Below, piece after piece: positions 63,431 through 64,000 of a DNA stretch of 64,000 bases. The notes under the pieces were generated by a model. The model worked only from the letters and a program-made list of their open reading frames with translations. It did no database searches and was not told the DNA's origin. The DNA comes from JASLDZ01 sp038226305 (lineage in GTDB: Bacteria; Pseudomonadota; Alphaproteobacteria; Caulobacterales; Caulobacteraceae): the NCBI GenBank assembly GCA_038226305.1, contig JBBRQN010000001.1, forward strand, positions 186,001 to 250,000. Direction: 5' to 3'. Each line of letters begins with the position of its first letter. The first letter of the stretch is position 1. Made by a program: the position numbers and the translations under genes.

Positions 63431-64000
63431 CCACCTCGGCCCCGCCGTAACGTCGCTCGCGCGTTCTGAATTCATCCACGGCCGCCCCCAGGGCTTCCAG
63501 ACCATAGTCGGGCCACAGCACGTTCTGGAAAACCAGCTCGGCATAGGCCGCCTCCCACAGGAGGAAGTTGGACAGCCGGCGTTCGCCCGAGGTGCGCACG
63601 ATCAGGTCTGTCGGCGGGGCCTTGGAGGTGGAGAGGAAGCGTTCGAAGGCTTCCTCCACCGCGGGGCCGCTCGGAAGCTCTCGCCCCTCCGCCGCAGCCG
63701 CCACCGCCGCCTGGGCGAAGCGCAGGGCCGCCTGGGCGATGTCGGCCCGGCCGCCATAGTTGAACGCGACCTGCAGGTGGAAACGCTGGTTGTGCTGGGT
63801 GCGGGCCTCGGCGCGCTCGATCACCTCGAGGATGTCGGCTGAGAGGTCCTCGCGACGGCCGATCACGTGCACGCGCACGCCCTCGCGGCACAGGCGGTCG
63901 AGGTCGCTGGCGACGTAGCTCTTCAGGAGCGACATCAGCTCGGAGATCTCGCTCGCGGGCCGGCGCCAGTTCTCCGTGGAGAAGCCGAACACCGTCAGCC
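63408..64000 (-). CDS. uppS: Undecaprenyl diphosphate synthase, 5'-truncated
   Basis: UppS builds the C55 carrier lipid for peptidoglycan and other glycans. The visible 196 residues run from LTVFGFSTENW through AFNYGGRADI, IVRTSGERRLSNFLLWE and ELVFQNVLWPDY to the stop at 63408. The N-terminal DGNGRWA catalytic loop lies beyond the window. It is the first visible gene of the envelope operon. Confidence 0.95.
   Translation of the reverse strand, partial: LTVFGFSTENWRRPASEISELMSLLKSYVASDLDRLCREGVRVHVIGRREDLSADILEVIERAEARTQHNQRFHLQVAFNYGGRADIAQAALRFAQAAVAAAAEGRELPSGPAVEEAFERFLSTSKAPPTDLIVRTSGERRLSNFLLWEAAYAELVFQNVLWPDYGLEALGAAVDEFRTRERRYGGAEVDDVLAAG

Overview
The window is a high-GC stretch of an alphaproteobacterial chromosome. 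Gene order points to Caulobacterales, most like Phenylobacterium or Caulobacter. The clues are the ntrB-ntrC-ntrY-ntrX block running into dat, hfq and hflX, a fused ispDF, a pyruvate dehydrogenase E1-beta that carries a lipoyl domain, LpxI in place of LpxH, and several TonB-dependent receptors. Species assignment is inference; no rRNA or tRNA gene was seen. Many adjacent genes overlap by ATGA, GTGA or TTGA, so translational coupling is the rule, and GTG and TTG starts are common.

Layout. 1-2.2 kb: 3' end of a metallo-beta-lactamase-fold hydrolase, a DUF4386 membrane protein and mazG. 2.2-11.8 kb (minus): the nitrogen two-component block ntrB-ntrC-ntrY-ntrX, a GNAT acetyltransferase, a D-amino-acid aminotransferase, hfq and hflX. 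11.8-13.5 kb (plus): ispDF and a CinA/PncC protein. 13.5-25.6 kb is the accessory part: two TonB-dependent receptors and an MFS transporter (minus), then a Tat-exported serine hydrolase, a small c-type cytochrome, a DUF6152 protein with a predicted N-terminal histidine, a secreted protein of unknown function and two tandem DUF6644-like membrane proteins. 25.6-34.6 kb (minus): pyruvate dehydrogenase and lipoate genes (pdhA, pdhB, a GFA-fold zinc protein, pdhC, lpdA, lipA, a START-domain protein) with a FAD oxidoreductase and a small unknown protein. 34.7-40.2 kb (minus): ftsB, eno, a glycine-zipper protein, rpmF, pyrG, secG and tpiA. 40.4-46.6 kb (plus): a PpiD-like foldase and trpE, trpG, trpD, trpC. 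46.7-52.5 kb: lexA with an SOS box, comEC, gltX and gltA. 52.5-64 kb (minus): the envelope operon uppS-cdsA-dxr-rseP-bamA-skp-lpxD-fabZ-lpxA-lpxI-lpxB, truncated at the window end inside uppS.

How the genes work together. The core blocks cover nitrogen sensing, isoprenoid precursors (ispDF, dxr, uppS), entry of carbon into the TCA cycle (eno, pdh, gltA), tryptophan synthesis and outer-membrane assembly. The two most unusual observations are these. First, palindromic repeat elements of the kind normally found between genes lie in frame inside the linker-coding parts of both pdhB and pdhC. Second, the 20-25.6 kb cluster looks like an undescribed periplasmic/membrane, possibly redox, module. NtrC also lacks the sigma-54 contact motif GAFTGA and has a degenerate Walker B motif.
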